DNA from: Gimesia algae
Lineage (GTDB): Bacteria > Planctomycetota > Planctomycetia > Planctomycetales > Planctomycetaceae
Length of the DNA: 64,000 bases
Reading direction: 5' to 3'
NCBI RefSeq assembly: GCF_007746795.1
Contig: NZ_CP036343.1
Location: 1,430,531-1,494,530, forward strand
The translations under genes and the position numbers were made by a program. The notes beneath the pieces are model-generated. The model saw only the letters and a program-made list of their open reading frames with translations, was not told where the DNA came from and ran no database searches. Shown here one piece after another: positions 45,235 to 55,500 of this stretch. Every line of letters begins with the position of its first letter. Position 1 is the first letter of the stretch.

Positions 45235-46176
45235 ATGCGATTCACTAACGGAAACGTTAAACATCAATTTGTATCAATCGTAACAGTTGCGTTCACTCTG
45301 TTTGCGATATCAATCAGTTCTTCATTCGCTGGTGAATGGCTGCATGACTTCCAGGCTGCGCAAAAACTCGCGCAGGATAAAGATGTAGCTCTGCTCGTTC
45401 ATTTCCATGCTTCCTGGTGTGGCCCCTGTCATAAGATGGAACAGACCGTTTTAAGTACGCAGAGCATTAAAAGTGTCCTCGGTAAACGCATTATTGGTGT
45501 CAAAATCGACAGCGATCAGTATCCACATCTCATTGATCGGTTTAATGTACGCTCGCTTCCCAGTGATATCCTGCTGACCCCCACGGGGACCATTATTACT
45601 CGGACCGACGGGATGCAACCGAAAAACACTTATTTAAGCTTTCTAGGGCGAGGTGCTTCCCGTTACGAAAATGACAGACGCGTTTATCTGGCTCAGAAAA
45701 GTAAACAGGAACTGATGCAGAGAAAACAGCAGGAAAGTGACTTTGCCAAAGCAGAGCCGGTTGAGATTGAAGTCGAAGAAAAGACCTACGTCGCGACGGA
45801 TCCTGACAGAATCGGCCTGGAAGGTTACAGCCCGGTTGCCTTAACTCGGGATCGTAAATGGACGAAAGGCAAGGATGAATTCAGCTGGCCTTATCAGGGC
45901 ATCACTTATCTGCTCTCTACGCGTACTGAGTTCGAAATCTTCAAGATTGATCCCGGACGATATGCTCCCCAACTCCTGGGCTGCGATCCTGTCATTCTGA
46001 ATAAGCAGGACCGCGCCATTCCCGGCGATACAAAATACGGTGCCTACTACGATCATAATCTGTACCTGTTCGTTGACCTGGAATCCCGGGAAGAATTCAA
46101 AAAGAACCCGGATCGCTTCAGTCGTACGATGCACGTCTTGAAAATCAAACAGGCCGAAGGCAGTGTTGTGCGTTAA
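45235..46176 (+). CDS. Secreted thioredoxin-like protein with a C-terminal YHS-like domain
   Basis: A 313-residue exported protein. The signal peptide ends near SSSFAGEW. A thioredoxin fold follows with HASWCGPCHKM (active-site C62 and C65) and the cis-proline region SLPSDILL. A linker of about 60 mainly charged residues leads to residues about 190-300, where GLEGYSPVAL, GITYLLSTRTEFEIFK and DPGRYAPQLLG resemble a YHS-type metal-binding domain. Thioredoxin linked to YHS suggests redox handling of a metal or metalloprotein in the periplasm. The gene is convergent with the large amidohydrolase gene with 12 bases between stops. Confidence 0.75.
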   Translation: MRFTNGNVKHQFVSIVTVAFTLFAISISSSFAGEWLHDFQAAQKLAQDKDVALLVHFHASWCGPCHKMEQTVLSTQSIKSVLGKRIIGVKIDSDQYPHLIDRFNVRSLPSDILLTPTGTIITRTDGMQPKNTYLSFLGRGASRYENDRRVYLAQKSKQELMQRKQQESDFAKAEPVEIEVEEKTYVATDPDRIGLEGYSPVALTRDRKWTKGKDEFSWPYQGITYLLSTRTEFEIFKIDPGRYAPQLLGCDPVILNKQDRAIPGDTKYGAYYDHNLYLFVDLESREEFKKNPDRFSRTMHVLKIKQAEGSVVR

Positions 46177-46188
46177 GCGGCAACTGTG

Positions 46189-49100
46189 CTACTTGGTATT
46201 CGCAGGTTTCTTTGCTGGTGCTGTCTTCTGAGTTTCCAGGGGAATCGGTACATTCTGCTTGTCTCCCGGCGATTCTCTCAGCTCCTGTAAACGACCACGA
46301 TAACGTTCATACAACCGCGTCTGCTTGCTTTCGGGTGCCATTATTTTCCCGCCAACACAGACCGCTTTAATATGTGAGGTATGTTGCAAAGGCGAACCAT
46401 CGGCGATTACCAGATTGGCCAGTTTGCCCGCTGTCAGAGATCCAACCTGACTGTCGATTCCCAGAATTTCCGCTGCAGAGAGTGTGACCGATCGCAAAGC
46501 AGCCTGCTCAGGCAGGCCATAAGCGACTGCCATCGCAGCTTCAAACGGGGTGTTCCGCGAATTCCAGGCACTGTGAGAACGAATACAGAACGAAACTCCC
46601 GCGTCATACAGGTGCCCCGGATTCGCATAGGGTGCATCAAAAGGATCGTAGTCGTCCTGGGGTTTCTGCATCACAGGCCCGACGATCACAGAAACCTTCC
46701 GCTGCTTCAACTCCTCCGCCAGTTTCCAGGCATCCGCGCCGCCGGTAATCACGATTCGCAGCTTTTCCTCTTCTGCAAACAGCAAGGCACCGGCAATCGC
46801 TTCGCGCGAATTCGCCTCAATAAAGACCGGCTTCTTTTGCTGCAGGTAGGGAATCAACGCTTCAAAACGGGGATCGGTCACCGGCTCACGTGTCCCTTTC
46901 TCCTTTGTCTGCTGCTTCAGTTTTTGATACAGGCGGGCCTGCTTCAGAAAGTCTCTCAGTTCGTCCTGGCGCTCCTGTTTGGTACTCCAGTCGATCTGCA
47001 GACCCGCTTCCAGTTCCATCACCATTTCCGGTGCGGTCCAGCCCGCGGTCTGCACGAGCGAAGCCTGACCGGAGATCAGACCGGACTGCGGGCTGACTAA
47101 CACTGTTGTGATGCCCCCCGCACGAGCCACAGGAAACAACTCGGAATCAGGATTAATGGCCACCCCCGTGCGCAGATCGGGCTGCAGGTCACCACTCTCC
47201 GCATAATCGCGTGTTTCGCGGACCTTATCGATTTCCGTTAAACCTAATGTAGAACCGGAATCGATCATTCCCGGATAAATATGTAAGCCTGCGGCATCGA
47301 TCACCATCATCTCAGCAGGCAGTGTTTTTGCAGGTCCTGCATAAGTGATTTTCTTATCTTTGACAATGATCGTCCCCTTGACGATATCACCCCGATCGAC
47401 CGGATGCAGTGTCGCTCCAGTGATGGCATACTCAGTCAAGTCTGCTGTCGGCAATGCCAGTTTTGCATCAGTCTGTGCGGCGATCGCAACTTGAGGTGCC
47501 TTGGACCGTCGCTCTGCCGATTCGGTCATGGCGGTCGGCTGCAGGCTGCGATCAAAATAGACTTCCCCCTCAATAATCGTCATCTCACAGCGTGAGTAGG
47601 CATTCAGAGGATGCCCGCTGAACACAGCAAAGTCACCATCTTTACCGATTTCGATGGATCCGATCTGCTGATCGAGACCCAGCTCCTTCGCCGGGTTGAT
47701 CGTGATCGTACGCAGTGCATCATTGAACGACATATTACCATAGCGAACTGTCTTGGCTGCTTCGAGATAGAGATGTCGGATCAGTTCCCAGTCATCACTT
47801 TTGATCACTGTATTGATGCCTGCTTCATTCAACAGCGCCGCATTAAAAGGAACCGCATCAAAGGCTTCGATTTTGTAAGCCCACCAGTCCGAAAACGTAC
47901 TGCAGCTGGCACCATGCGCCAGAATCTCGGGAGCAATCTTATAGCCTTCCAGTACATGCTGCAGCGACCAGACCCGAATCCCCATATTCGAAGCGACACG
48001 CAACAGCATCAGGATTTCATCCGCGCGATAACAATGCGAATGGATAAACTTTTCATGGTTCACAATGTCCGCCAATGCTTCCAGCCTCAGGTCCCGTCGC
48101 GGAGACAGCCGTTTGATGTCCGGTTCATTTTTCTGTAACTTTTCATACTCCTGCCACTGTCGGCGGTAATCGATGGCTTCCAGAAACGCACGTTGCAGTG
48201 TCGCTTCAACTCCCATGCGGGTATTGGGAAAACGCGAAGTGCGATATTTGACGTTTTCTCCCAGCGCAAATTTCACTCCTTGTGGAGCATCGTGCAGAAT
48301 ATGTTCCCGAGCTGACTTACCATGCTTGAGTTTCACAACCGCATCCTGACCGCCAATCACATTCGCCGAACCATGAAACAACCGCGCGGCAGTCACGCCC
48401 CCCGCTAATGCCCGGTACTCAGACGGGTCTGCCGTATTTACGACATCACGAACCCGAACTTCAGGGACAATCGACTGCGAATACTCGTTGATCCCGTCTG
48501 TGATCATGATATGACTGTGGGTATCAATGATACCCGGCATCAGATACAGCCCGGTAATATCAACGACTGTCGTCTGCTCAGGCACTTTCAGATCTCTGCC
48601 AATCGCGGCGATCTTGCCCTCTTTTACTAGAACTGATGTCTGCTGCATCGTTTCTCCGGTGACAGTGATCACCGTTCCATTTTTCAGCAGTAGGTTTCCT
48701 CCCGTATTTACCGCCTGGCTGATCCGATCGGCCTTGAGTTCCGTATTAAACTGATGCAGGTTAGGGCGGTCTTCGCTTTTCAAAACCGGTTTTTCTGCCA
48801 CCAGGATTTCGCTGTCTGAATCGGCCAGCAGATCATCACCGTCGTCCATTCCCTCCAGAGAGAGTTGGATCGGATTCTCAACGACCGATTCCATCGTCTT
48901 TACTTTTCGAACCGCCGACCACTGCGTTTCTGTCCCGAAGGCCGACTTCAGTTTTCCGGAAAGCGATTGCGGCTTCAACTCTTTTCCCAGTTCGCCTTTA
49001 AACTGCAGTTCAATTGAATGCTCCCCGGCACCAATGGCCACAGTGAATTCAAACTGTGACTTTTCGATTTTACCAGAAGTGACTTTGCCGTCCCCCTTTT

Positions 49101-50637
49101 CACTGGAAAACGTGCCTCTCAAGGCAGTCTTTTCCTGCGCAAGCTGCAGTTGACCAATGACCTTGCCTTGAGCTGATTGAATTTCCACCCCCCATTCACC
49201 GGCTAAATCAACGGTTGCAGACTCGGGCTTAGCTTTTGATTTGGATTTCGATTTGTCCTCTTCGTCTTCTTTTTTCTTCTCTTCGAAATCCAGCTTAAGG
49301 CCATCCACAAACAGGTACCGAACTTTGGTTTCATCTTCATTCCAGGGGCCAGACATGACCGTCAGATGCGCCAGCTTACCCGCGTCAATCGTCCCCAGAC
49401 GTGATTCCATGCCGAGCAGACCGGCAGCATCCACCGTCAGAAAACGCAGCGCCTGTTCTGCTGACAGGCCTTCTTTTACCGCCACCCGCAGTTGTGGCAG
49501 GACGTCTTCAACATGTTTTTTCATCGATTCCGAAGAGATCGCCATTGGTAAACCGCTTTCTGCCAGCAGGCTCAGGCCCTGAATCTTCTCTTTCCAGAGG
49601 CGGAGTTTTTCCTGCTGGACGCGAACGGGATCCGCAAATTTGATCGTCAGTTTTTTCTCATCCCCTGGTTCTTTTACTTTCGGCTTCTCGGGAATGTTGA
49701 GCCGAATGATCAAGCCGCTCGATTCATTTTTCAGGCGATCCAGGCACAGGTAGGCTTCATCCCCCCCATAGATCACCGGTTTCAGATGAAACTCCGTACA
49801 GAAATCGAGTGTCCGTAAAATCTCATCCCGCGAGTCAGCGGTAAACACGGGAGCCTTCTTGCCATGCAGAACTTCCTTCAACTCTGCATAAGCAGGATCG
49901 CTCGGCGGGCGTTTGACGAATACACTTTGCTCTCGATATAGATCCCAATGCTGTTCATAATGCTGTGTATCTAAAAAGGTCTGACGTAAATGGGCGAGTG
50001 CTCCCATCAGCGTGGTGGGATAAACATCGCCACGCGGCGCATACAGGCGAAAGGCGCTCATCGTCGATTTGACCAGAGTCGCTTCACGTACAGGCAACTC
50101 ACTGGTGGAGAGCAGTGTTCCCTGGCCACTGGCGATCTTTCCCTGGGGAAGCACGTGCACGGCTGTGAACCCGGCCTTCTGGTATTTTTCGAAACTGTTC
50201 TTTTTGCGGACAACGGCTTCATTCGCCAGAAAATCCGGACTGAGGTGATTTCGATTATCAGGGCGCGTCGCTGCCAGGGCATAGCGACCGAAATCAACTT
50301 TGCGCTCACTCGGCTGCGGAGCTTTGATGTCTTTATTGAGCAATTCGCTGGACGCGGCATCAACGAAGCCCGGGTATACTATTAACCCCGCACAGTCGAT
50401 CACATCCGCATCCGCTGGAATTTTCAGATCTATGCCGACTTCTGCAATCAACCCATCACGGATCAGGACGGTCGCGTTTTCCAGCACGGTTCCCGGCTGA
50501 GTGACCACGCGAGCTCCTGTCAAAGCGAAAGAAGTCGTCTCAAAACCCACATTGCGAATAGCTTGTGCCTCAGTAAGCTGGGGCAGAGTCTGCAGAGAGA
50601 AAACAGACAACAGGCAGAAAATACGTAGATAAGACAT
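46189..50637 (-). CDS. Secreted giant amidohydrolase with three amidohydrolase-like modules
   Basis: A 1482-residue exported protein with a signal peptide to about residue 25. Three copies of the amidohydrolase (imidazolonepropionase-like) pattern follow. Module 1 (about 35-460) has VIDCAGLIVYPGFVDAASS, without HxH. A beta-rich insert with a charged Lys/Glu run lies about 465-620. Module 2 (about 665-1060) has the intact motif GIIDTHSHIM and looks catalytic, with later IHSHCY and ASCSTFSDWW. Module 3 (about 1085-1450) has GLHIYPGMIDSGST, again without HxH. Bacteroidetes have similar proteins as separate genes. Here one active module seems to be flanked by two that have lost the first metal site. 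Substrate unknown; peptide- or amide-type compounds are likely. Confidence 0.8.
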   Translation of the reverse strand: MSYLRIFCLLSVFSLQTLPQLTEAQAIRNVGFETTSFALTGARVVTQPGTVLENATVLIRDGLIAEVGIDLKIPADADVIDCAGLIVYPGFVDAASSELLNKDIKAPQPSERKVDFGRYALAATRPDNRNHLSPDFLANEAVVRKKNSFEKYQKAGFTAVHVLPQGKIASGQGTLLSTSELPVREATLVKSTMSAFRLYAPRGDVYPTTLMGALAHLRQTFLDTQHYEQHWDLYREQSVFVKRPPSDPAYAELKEVLHGKKAPVFTADSRDEILRTLDFCTEFHLKPVIYGGDEAYLCLDRLKNESSGLIIRLNIPEKPKVKEPGDEKKLTIKFADPVRVQQEKLRLWKEKIQGLSLLAESGLPMAISSESMKKHVEDVLPQLRVAVKEGLSAEQALRFLTVDAAGLLGMESRLGTIDAGKLAHLTVMSGPWNEDETKVRYLFVDGLKLDFEEKKKEDEEDKSKSKSKAKPESATVDLAGEWGVEIQSAQGKVIGQLQLAQEKTALRGTFSSEKGDGKVTSGKIEKSQFEFTVAIGAGEHSIELQFKGELGKELKPQSLSGKLKSAFGTETQWSAVRKVKTMESVVENPIQLSLEGMDDGDDLLADSDSEILVAEKPVLKSEDRPNLHQFNTELKADRISQAVNTGGNLLLKNGTVITVTGETMQQTSVLVKEGKIAAIGRDLKVPEQTTVVDITGLYLMPGIIDTHSHIMITDGINEYSQSIVPEVRVRDVVNTADPSEYRALAGGVTAARLFHGSANVIGGQDAVVKLKHGKSAREHILHDAPQGVKFALGENVKYRTSRFPNTRMGVEATLQRAFLEAIDYRRQWQEYEKLQKNEPDIKRLSPRRDLRLEALADIVNHEKFIHSHCYRADEILMLLRVASNMGIRVWSLQHVLEGYKIAPEILAHGASCSTFSDWWAYKIEAFDAVPFNAALLNEAGINTVIKSDDWELIRHLYLEAAKTVRYGNMSFNDALRTITINPAKELGLDQQIGSIEIGKDGDFAVFSGHPLNAYSRCEMTIIEGEVYFDRSLQPTAMTESAERRSKAPQVAIAAQTDAKLALPTADLTEYAITGATLHPVDRGDIVKGTIIVKDKKITYAGPAKTLPAEMMVIDAAGLHIYPGMIDSGSTLGLTEIDKVRETRDYAESGDLQPDLRTGVAINPDSELFPVARAGGITTVLVSPQSGLISGQASLVQTAGWTAPEMVMELEAGLQIDWSTKQERQDELRDFLKQARLYQKLKQQTKEKGTREPVTDPRFEALIPYLQQKKPVFIEANSREAIAGALLFAEEEKLRIVITGGADAWKLAEELKQRKVSVIVGPVMQKPQDDYDPFDAPYANPGHLYDAGVSFCIRSHSAWNSRNTPFEAAMAVAYGLPEQAALRSVTLSAAEILGIDSQVGSLTAGKLANLVIADGSPLQHTSHIKAVCVGGKIMAPESKQTRLYERYRGRLQELRESPGDKQNVPIPLETQKTAPAKKPANTK

Positions 50638-50794
50638 GGTTGTACCAGATCAGTTTCATGAAAACAGGTAGGACAAAATGACTGCGGAGTTTCACTTTAA
50701 CAGTCGCGCCGACGGTTGAGAATAGGGATTTAGTCTTGAAATCGATTTCCCGCAAATTGCCCCGGACAGAAAATGAACCTGAAAAAGAGGCTGT

Positions 50795-52288
50795 TTATTT
50801 CGCTGATTTTTTGATCAATGGTTTTTTCCGGCTCTGATCGTATTCGCTGGTATTCCAGACGGGCCCTTCTTTCTGAACAGCCGCATACTTCTGCACCAGC
50901 TTTTTCTTCAATGTGTCCAGTCGCTTCTGCTCCTGCCAGGCTAGATTATGCTGTTCGCTGATGTCGTCTTTCAAGTTATATAGTTCGAACTTTGTCAGCT
51001 TCGCATTCTTGATAATCTCTTGAGAAACGGAATTGACATTCCCTCCCAGCGGAATGATGCCTTCCGGGCCACTCCAGTGCGCAACCACTTTCCAGTCCCC
51101 CTCGCGCATCGCCACACGCGGCGTGCTATAAGCGCGATAGTAATTCCAAAACAAAGGCGTCGTTCTCTCAATCTCGTTCCCGGCAAACAGCGGTAAGAGG
51201 CTGGCACCATCCAGGGGACGCTGATCGGGTAACGCGACACCAGCGATTTCGCAGAATGTTGGTAACAGGTCGACACTGCAGACAGGTGTCGCGCTCTCCT
51301 GTCCCGCTTTGATTTTTCCCGGCCAGCGGACGATGCCCGGCACGCGAATTCCCCCTTCGTAGATATGCAGTTTCATGCCACGCAGCACACCCGGCGATCC
51401 CCAGGAGCGTCGTGAGCCTTTTCCATAGCGATTCAATGTTTCCGGACCATTGTCAGATGTGAAGAACACCAGTGTATTGTCGGCGACATGCATTTCATCC
51501 AGTTTTTTCAACAGTTTTCCGACGGCACGGTCCATATTTGCGACATTCGCAAAGTACTGTGCCTGATCTTCATACAGACTCTTGCCGAGATATTTTTCTA
51601 CAAGTTCCGGGGGAGAAGCCACCCGCTCATGTGGCTCATGAAAACAGACATGCAGAAAAAAAGGTTTCTCTTTCTCGCGCCAGTCACTCAACCAGCGAAT
51701 TCCTTCATCGGCGACGATCTGACAGGAAAACCCTTCAATCTCGCCCAGTGGCTCTCCGTTACGGACAAAATTATTGGGATTCTCATGCGTGGGCAGGGCG
51801 TTGTTCTGGGTACTGAACCAGTGGCGAAAACCATGATCACCCGGCTGCGGCTGTTCTTTGGAATTAAACATTCCATTGCAATGCCACTTTCCTACGTGGG
51901 CGGTTTCATAACCTGCCTGCTGTAGTAACTGCGCAATTGTGACTTCATCCCGTTTCAGATGCATCGGATGCCCTTCGGGGATCCAGTCATACACGCCCAG
52001 ACGATTCGGAGTCCGTCCCGTCAGCAAACCAGCCCGCGACGGAGAACAGACAGGAGCACTGGCATAACAGTCCGTCAGCCGCATCCCCTCGGAGGCCAGC
52101 TGATCCAGATGGGGAGTTTTGATCACAGGATGGCCATAACAGGCCAGGTCCCCATAACCCAGATCGTCGCAGAGAATCACCAGTATATTGGGTTGGGCAG
52201 CCTGTTGTTTTTCGACAGCCTGCAATTCAGGCAAACCAAGTAACAGGACTGTTGCCAACAGCAGGGCAAGTGCACTTTTGAGATACAT
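50795..52288 (-). CDS. Secreted formylglycine-dependent sulfatase (arylsulfatase A-like)
   Basis: A 497-residue sulfatase with a signal peptide ending near LQAVEK. Metal ligands begin with D41-D42 in LCDDLGYGD. The active-site motif C81-S-P-S-R85 has the cysteine for conversion to formylglycine. HVGKWH, FTSDNGPE and the later GGIRVPGIVRWPG are family typical. It is shorter than the first sulfatase and has no extra C-terminal domain. It lies upstream of the giant amidohydrolase on the same strand with 157 bases between. Likely role: release of sulfate from sulfated glycans. Confidence 0.9.
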   Translation of the reverse strand: MYLKSALALLLATVLLLGLPELQAVEKQQAAQPNILVILCDDLGYGDLACYGHPVIKTPHLDQLASEGMRLTDCYASAPVCSPSRAGLLTGRTPNRLGVYDWIPEGHPMHLKRDEVTIAQLLQQAGYETAHVGKWHCNGMFNSKEQPQPGDHGFRHWFSTQNNALPTHENPNNFVRNGEPLGEIEGFSCQIVADEGIRWLSDWREKEKPFFLHVCFHEPHERVASPPELVEKYLGKSLYEDQAQYFANVANMDRAVGKLLKKLDEMHVADNTLVFFTSDNGPETLNRYGKGSRRSWGSPGVLRGMKLHIYEGGIRVPGIVRWPGKIKAGQESATPVCSVDLLPTFCEIAGVALPDQRPLDGASLLPLFAGNEIERTTPLFWNYYRAYSTPRVAMREGDWKVVAHWSGPEGIIPLGGNVNSVSQEIIKNAKLTKFELYNLKDDISEQHNLAWQEQKRLDTLKKKLVQKYAAVQKEGPVWNTSEYDQSRKKPLIKKSAK

Positions 52289-52569
52289 GTCAACTTCCAG
52301 ATGAATGGTGAGGATTTATAGAATGGCAGTCGGTCGGTACAATTTCTCTATCATGAACGATGCAGAGACCTGTCGCAATTGTTAATCCACTGATTGTAAC
52401 AGCCAGCCGGGAAATGATTCCAACCGGAGTGAATTTCATTTTTTCTAATCTGCTGGAAGTAATTTCTCATCCGCGTCGGTAAAATAAAATCTTGAGTCAT
52501 CGATTCATCCAAAACAGTCTCAAGATTGAAGAACCTCAGACCCCTGTATAATTGAGCTTCAGAGGTATT

Positions 52570-55500
52570 ATGATTTTACGATATTTAGTCGGACTCCTGC
52601 TCGTACTCTGCCTACCGGCGATGTCGATTCTGTCTGCACAGCTTCCTCAAAATGAAAGCAGTGACCGACATAAGATTGTCCTGATCGCAGGTCCCAAAAG
52701 TCATGGCCCAGTGGGAAATGGGATTCATGACTATCCCTGGTCGGTCAAACTGCTTAAGGTCATGCTCGACAATTCCAATATTCGCGACACAGTTCAGGTC
52801 GAATATCACCTGGATGGCTGGCCGGAAAATCCGGAGACGCTGAATGACGCCGACACCATCATGATCATTTCTGATGGCAGAGACGGCGAAAAATTTGCGG
52901 AAGCGCCGCACTTTGCCAATGCTGCACACCTGAAACAGATTCAGCAGCAGATCGATCGGGGCTGTGGCTTTCTGACATTTCATTTCTCCACATTCGCCCC
53001 TGACCAGTATGCGAAACAGATTCAGAACTGGTCCGGCGGTTATTTTGACTGGGAAGAGAATGGAAAACGGAACTGGTATTCGGCGATTAAAACACTCAAG
53101 GCCCCGGTAACACTGCCTGAGCCCAAACATCCGATCTGCCGCGGCGTCGAACCGTTTGAGCTTCGCGAGGAGTTTTATTACAACATTCGCTTCCAGCCTG
53201 CAGATCAACAGCTGACGACTTTACTGGAAGTCTCTGAACTCAAAGGACGCCCTGAAAACGGCAACATTGTCGCCTGGGCTAAAGAACGCAGCCAGGGGGG
53301 GCGCGGCTTTGGCACGACCTGCGGTCATTTTTATGATAACTGGCAGAACGCCGCCTTTCGAAAATTCATCCTCAATGCCATTGCCTGGACCGCAAACATC
53401 GACGTCCCTAAAAACGGTGTGGAAGCCCCATACTACACTCATGCAGAAATCAGCACCGCCCTGGCAGGCATCCAGGGAACCGAACCAGCGTTAATTGATA
53501 CAGAACCCATTCGAGTATTACTATTCGCCGGCAACGAGGCGCATGCCTGGCATAACTGGAAAAAAACCACGCCTGTGATTAAGCAACAGTTGGAACGAGA
53601 CCCGCGTATCAAAGTGGATCTCACGAATGACATCGAAGATCTGTCGAAAAAGGATTTGCAGGACTATCAGGTCATTGTGCAGAACTATACCAACTGGCAT
53701 GATAAAACCCCATTAAGTGAAACCTCGCGCAACGCATTTATGAATTATCTGCAACAAGGCGGGGGGCTGATCTTAATCCATTTCGCCAATGGTGCCTTTC
53801 ACTTCTCACTCCCCCAGGCAGGAGAATCCGACTGGCCCGAATATCGTAAGATTGTTCGCCGGGTCTGGAATCATCATGGCAAGGGAGAACAGAAAAGCGG
53901 ACACGATGCCTTCGGAGAGTTCACCGTCCAGATTACCGACGCCACGCATCCCCTCACCCGAAACCTGCAGGATTTTCCGGTGACCGATGAACTCTATTTT
54001 CGTCAGGATGGCACCGAACCGGTTGAGGCTCTCATTACTGCCAGATCCAAAGTAACGAAAAACAAGGAACCGCTGGCCTGGACCTATCGCTACGGCAAAG
54101 GACGCATTTTCCAGACGCTGCTCGGGCACAGCGAAAAAACCTACGACTCCTTCGCCGCCACTGAAATGCTCCGCCGCGCCACCGCCTGGGCAGCCAGACG
54201 ACCGATTCAGGAATTTGATCCCTCCCCGGCAGTAGAAGTAAAGCCCGTGCGGAAAGACACTTTGGTTCCCGGAAAATGGGGAAATGCCCTCAACGCGAAT
54301 GCGGGATCATACCTGTCGAAATCAGCAGTTGGTTTATTAGATCACCGTCCCCTCAGTGCAGAGGGTTGGGTCAGATTGAACAGCAAAACGAGTTTCAATA
54401 TCCTGCTCGCCTGTGACCCCAAGAGCGCGACAGCACATTGGGAAATGTACTCTTATGCCGGCAGTGGATTTTTCAGCGTGTATCTGCCCGGGCAGGGGGG
54501 AGAATTTAAGACGGGCATCAATATCTGTGACGACGAATGGCATTATGTCGCCATGATTCTGGAAGACTCTCGTTTGCGCCTGTATGTCGACGGCAAACAG
54601 GCGCTCAATTCGAAACTCCCGAAACGAAAATCAACCGAACCAGCAGAGCACAACATCGCTTTCGGACGGCTCGTCGAAAACAGGCTTGGCTGTGATGGCC
54701 TGCTGGATGATTTTCGTATTTCAAAAGAGATACGCGATTTTACAGTCGTTCCCATAGCGCCACTGAAACAGGATGAAAACACTCTGTTCCTGCTCTCATT
54801 TGACTTCCCTGATAAAATAAAAATCTCGGATCGATCTGAACCAGAGAAATCAGTTCGCGTTGAAACAGCTGCTACTGAAAAAGAACGCGACCACTGGGGC
54901 AAAGATGCGGTCGGGTTCGATCAGCCGATGGAAGAGACCAGTGATAATCGCTGGCAGCAGACGGAGATAGGCGGTTGGCTGGCCTGTATCGTGCCTTTAC
55001 CAACGGGTCCTGTCAAGAAAGGGCTCTCGATCCGCGTCGGTGAAAATCAGGCAGCCACGATCTGCTATGACACCGCACACGGCAAAGTGCGGGGTATCTG
55101 GTCAAATGGATTTCTCAAGCCTTCCCCGGAACGCTTTGGTCTGATACGCGCACCGACACCCGTCGGCCAGATTCATTTTTCGACAGCAGAGGGGCCCGGC
55201 TGGAGACAGAAGTATCAGTTCGTTGGTTCTCACGTCAATCAGAATCGAGTCACACTGGAATACCGTATCGGTGAGACGACGATTTATGAATCTCCCTGGT
55301 TCAAGTCTTCCACTGAAGGCACCTGCTTTACACGCGCTTTTGAAATCGGCCCCGGGAAGGAAGAACTAAATCTGATCGTTGCTGATGCCAGTGAGGTGGA
55401 ATCTGTAGAAAATCATCCCCAGCGAATGATCACGACGAATCAAAACAGTCCGGTTTTAATTGGCTGCATCGGCGGGGAAGAAATACAATCCCACATCAGT

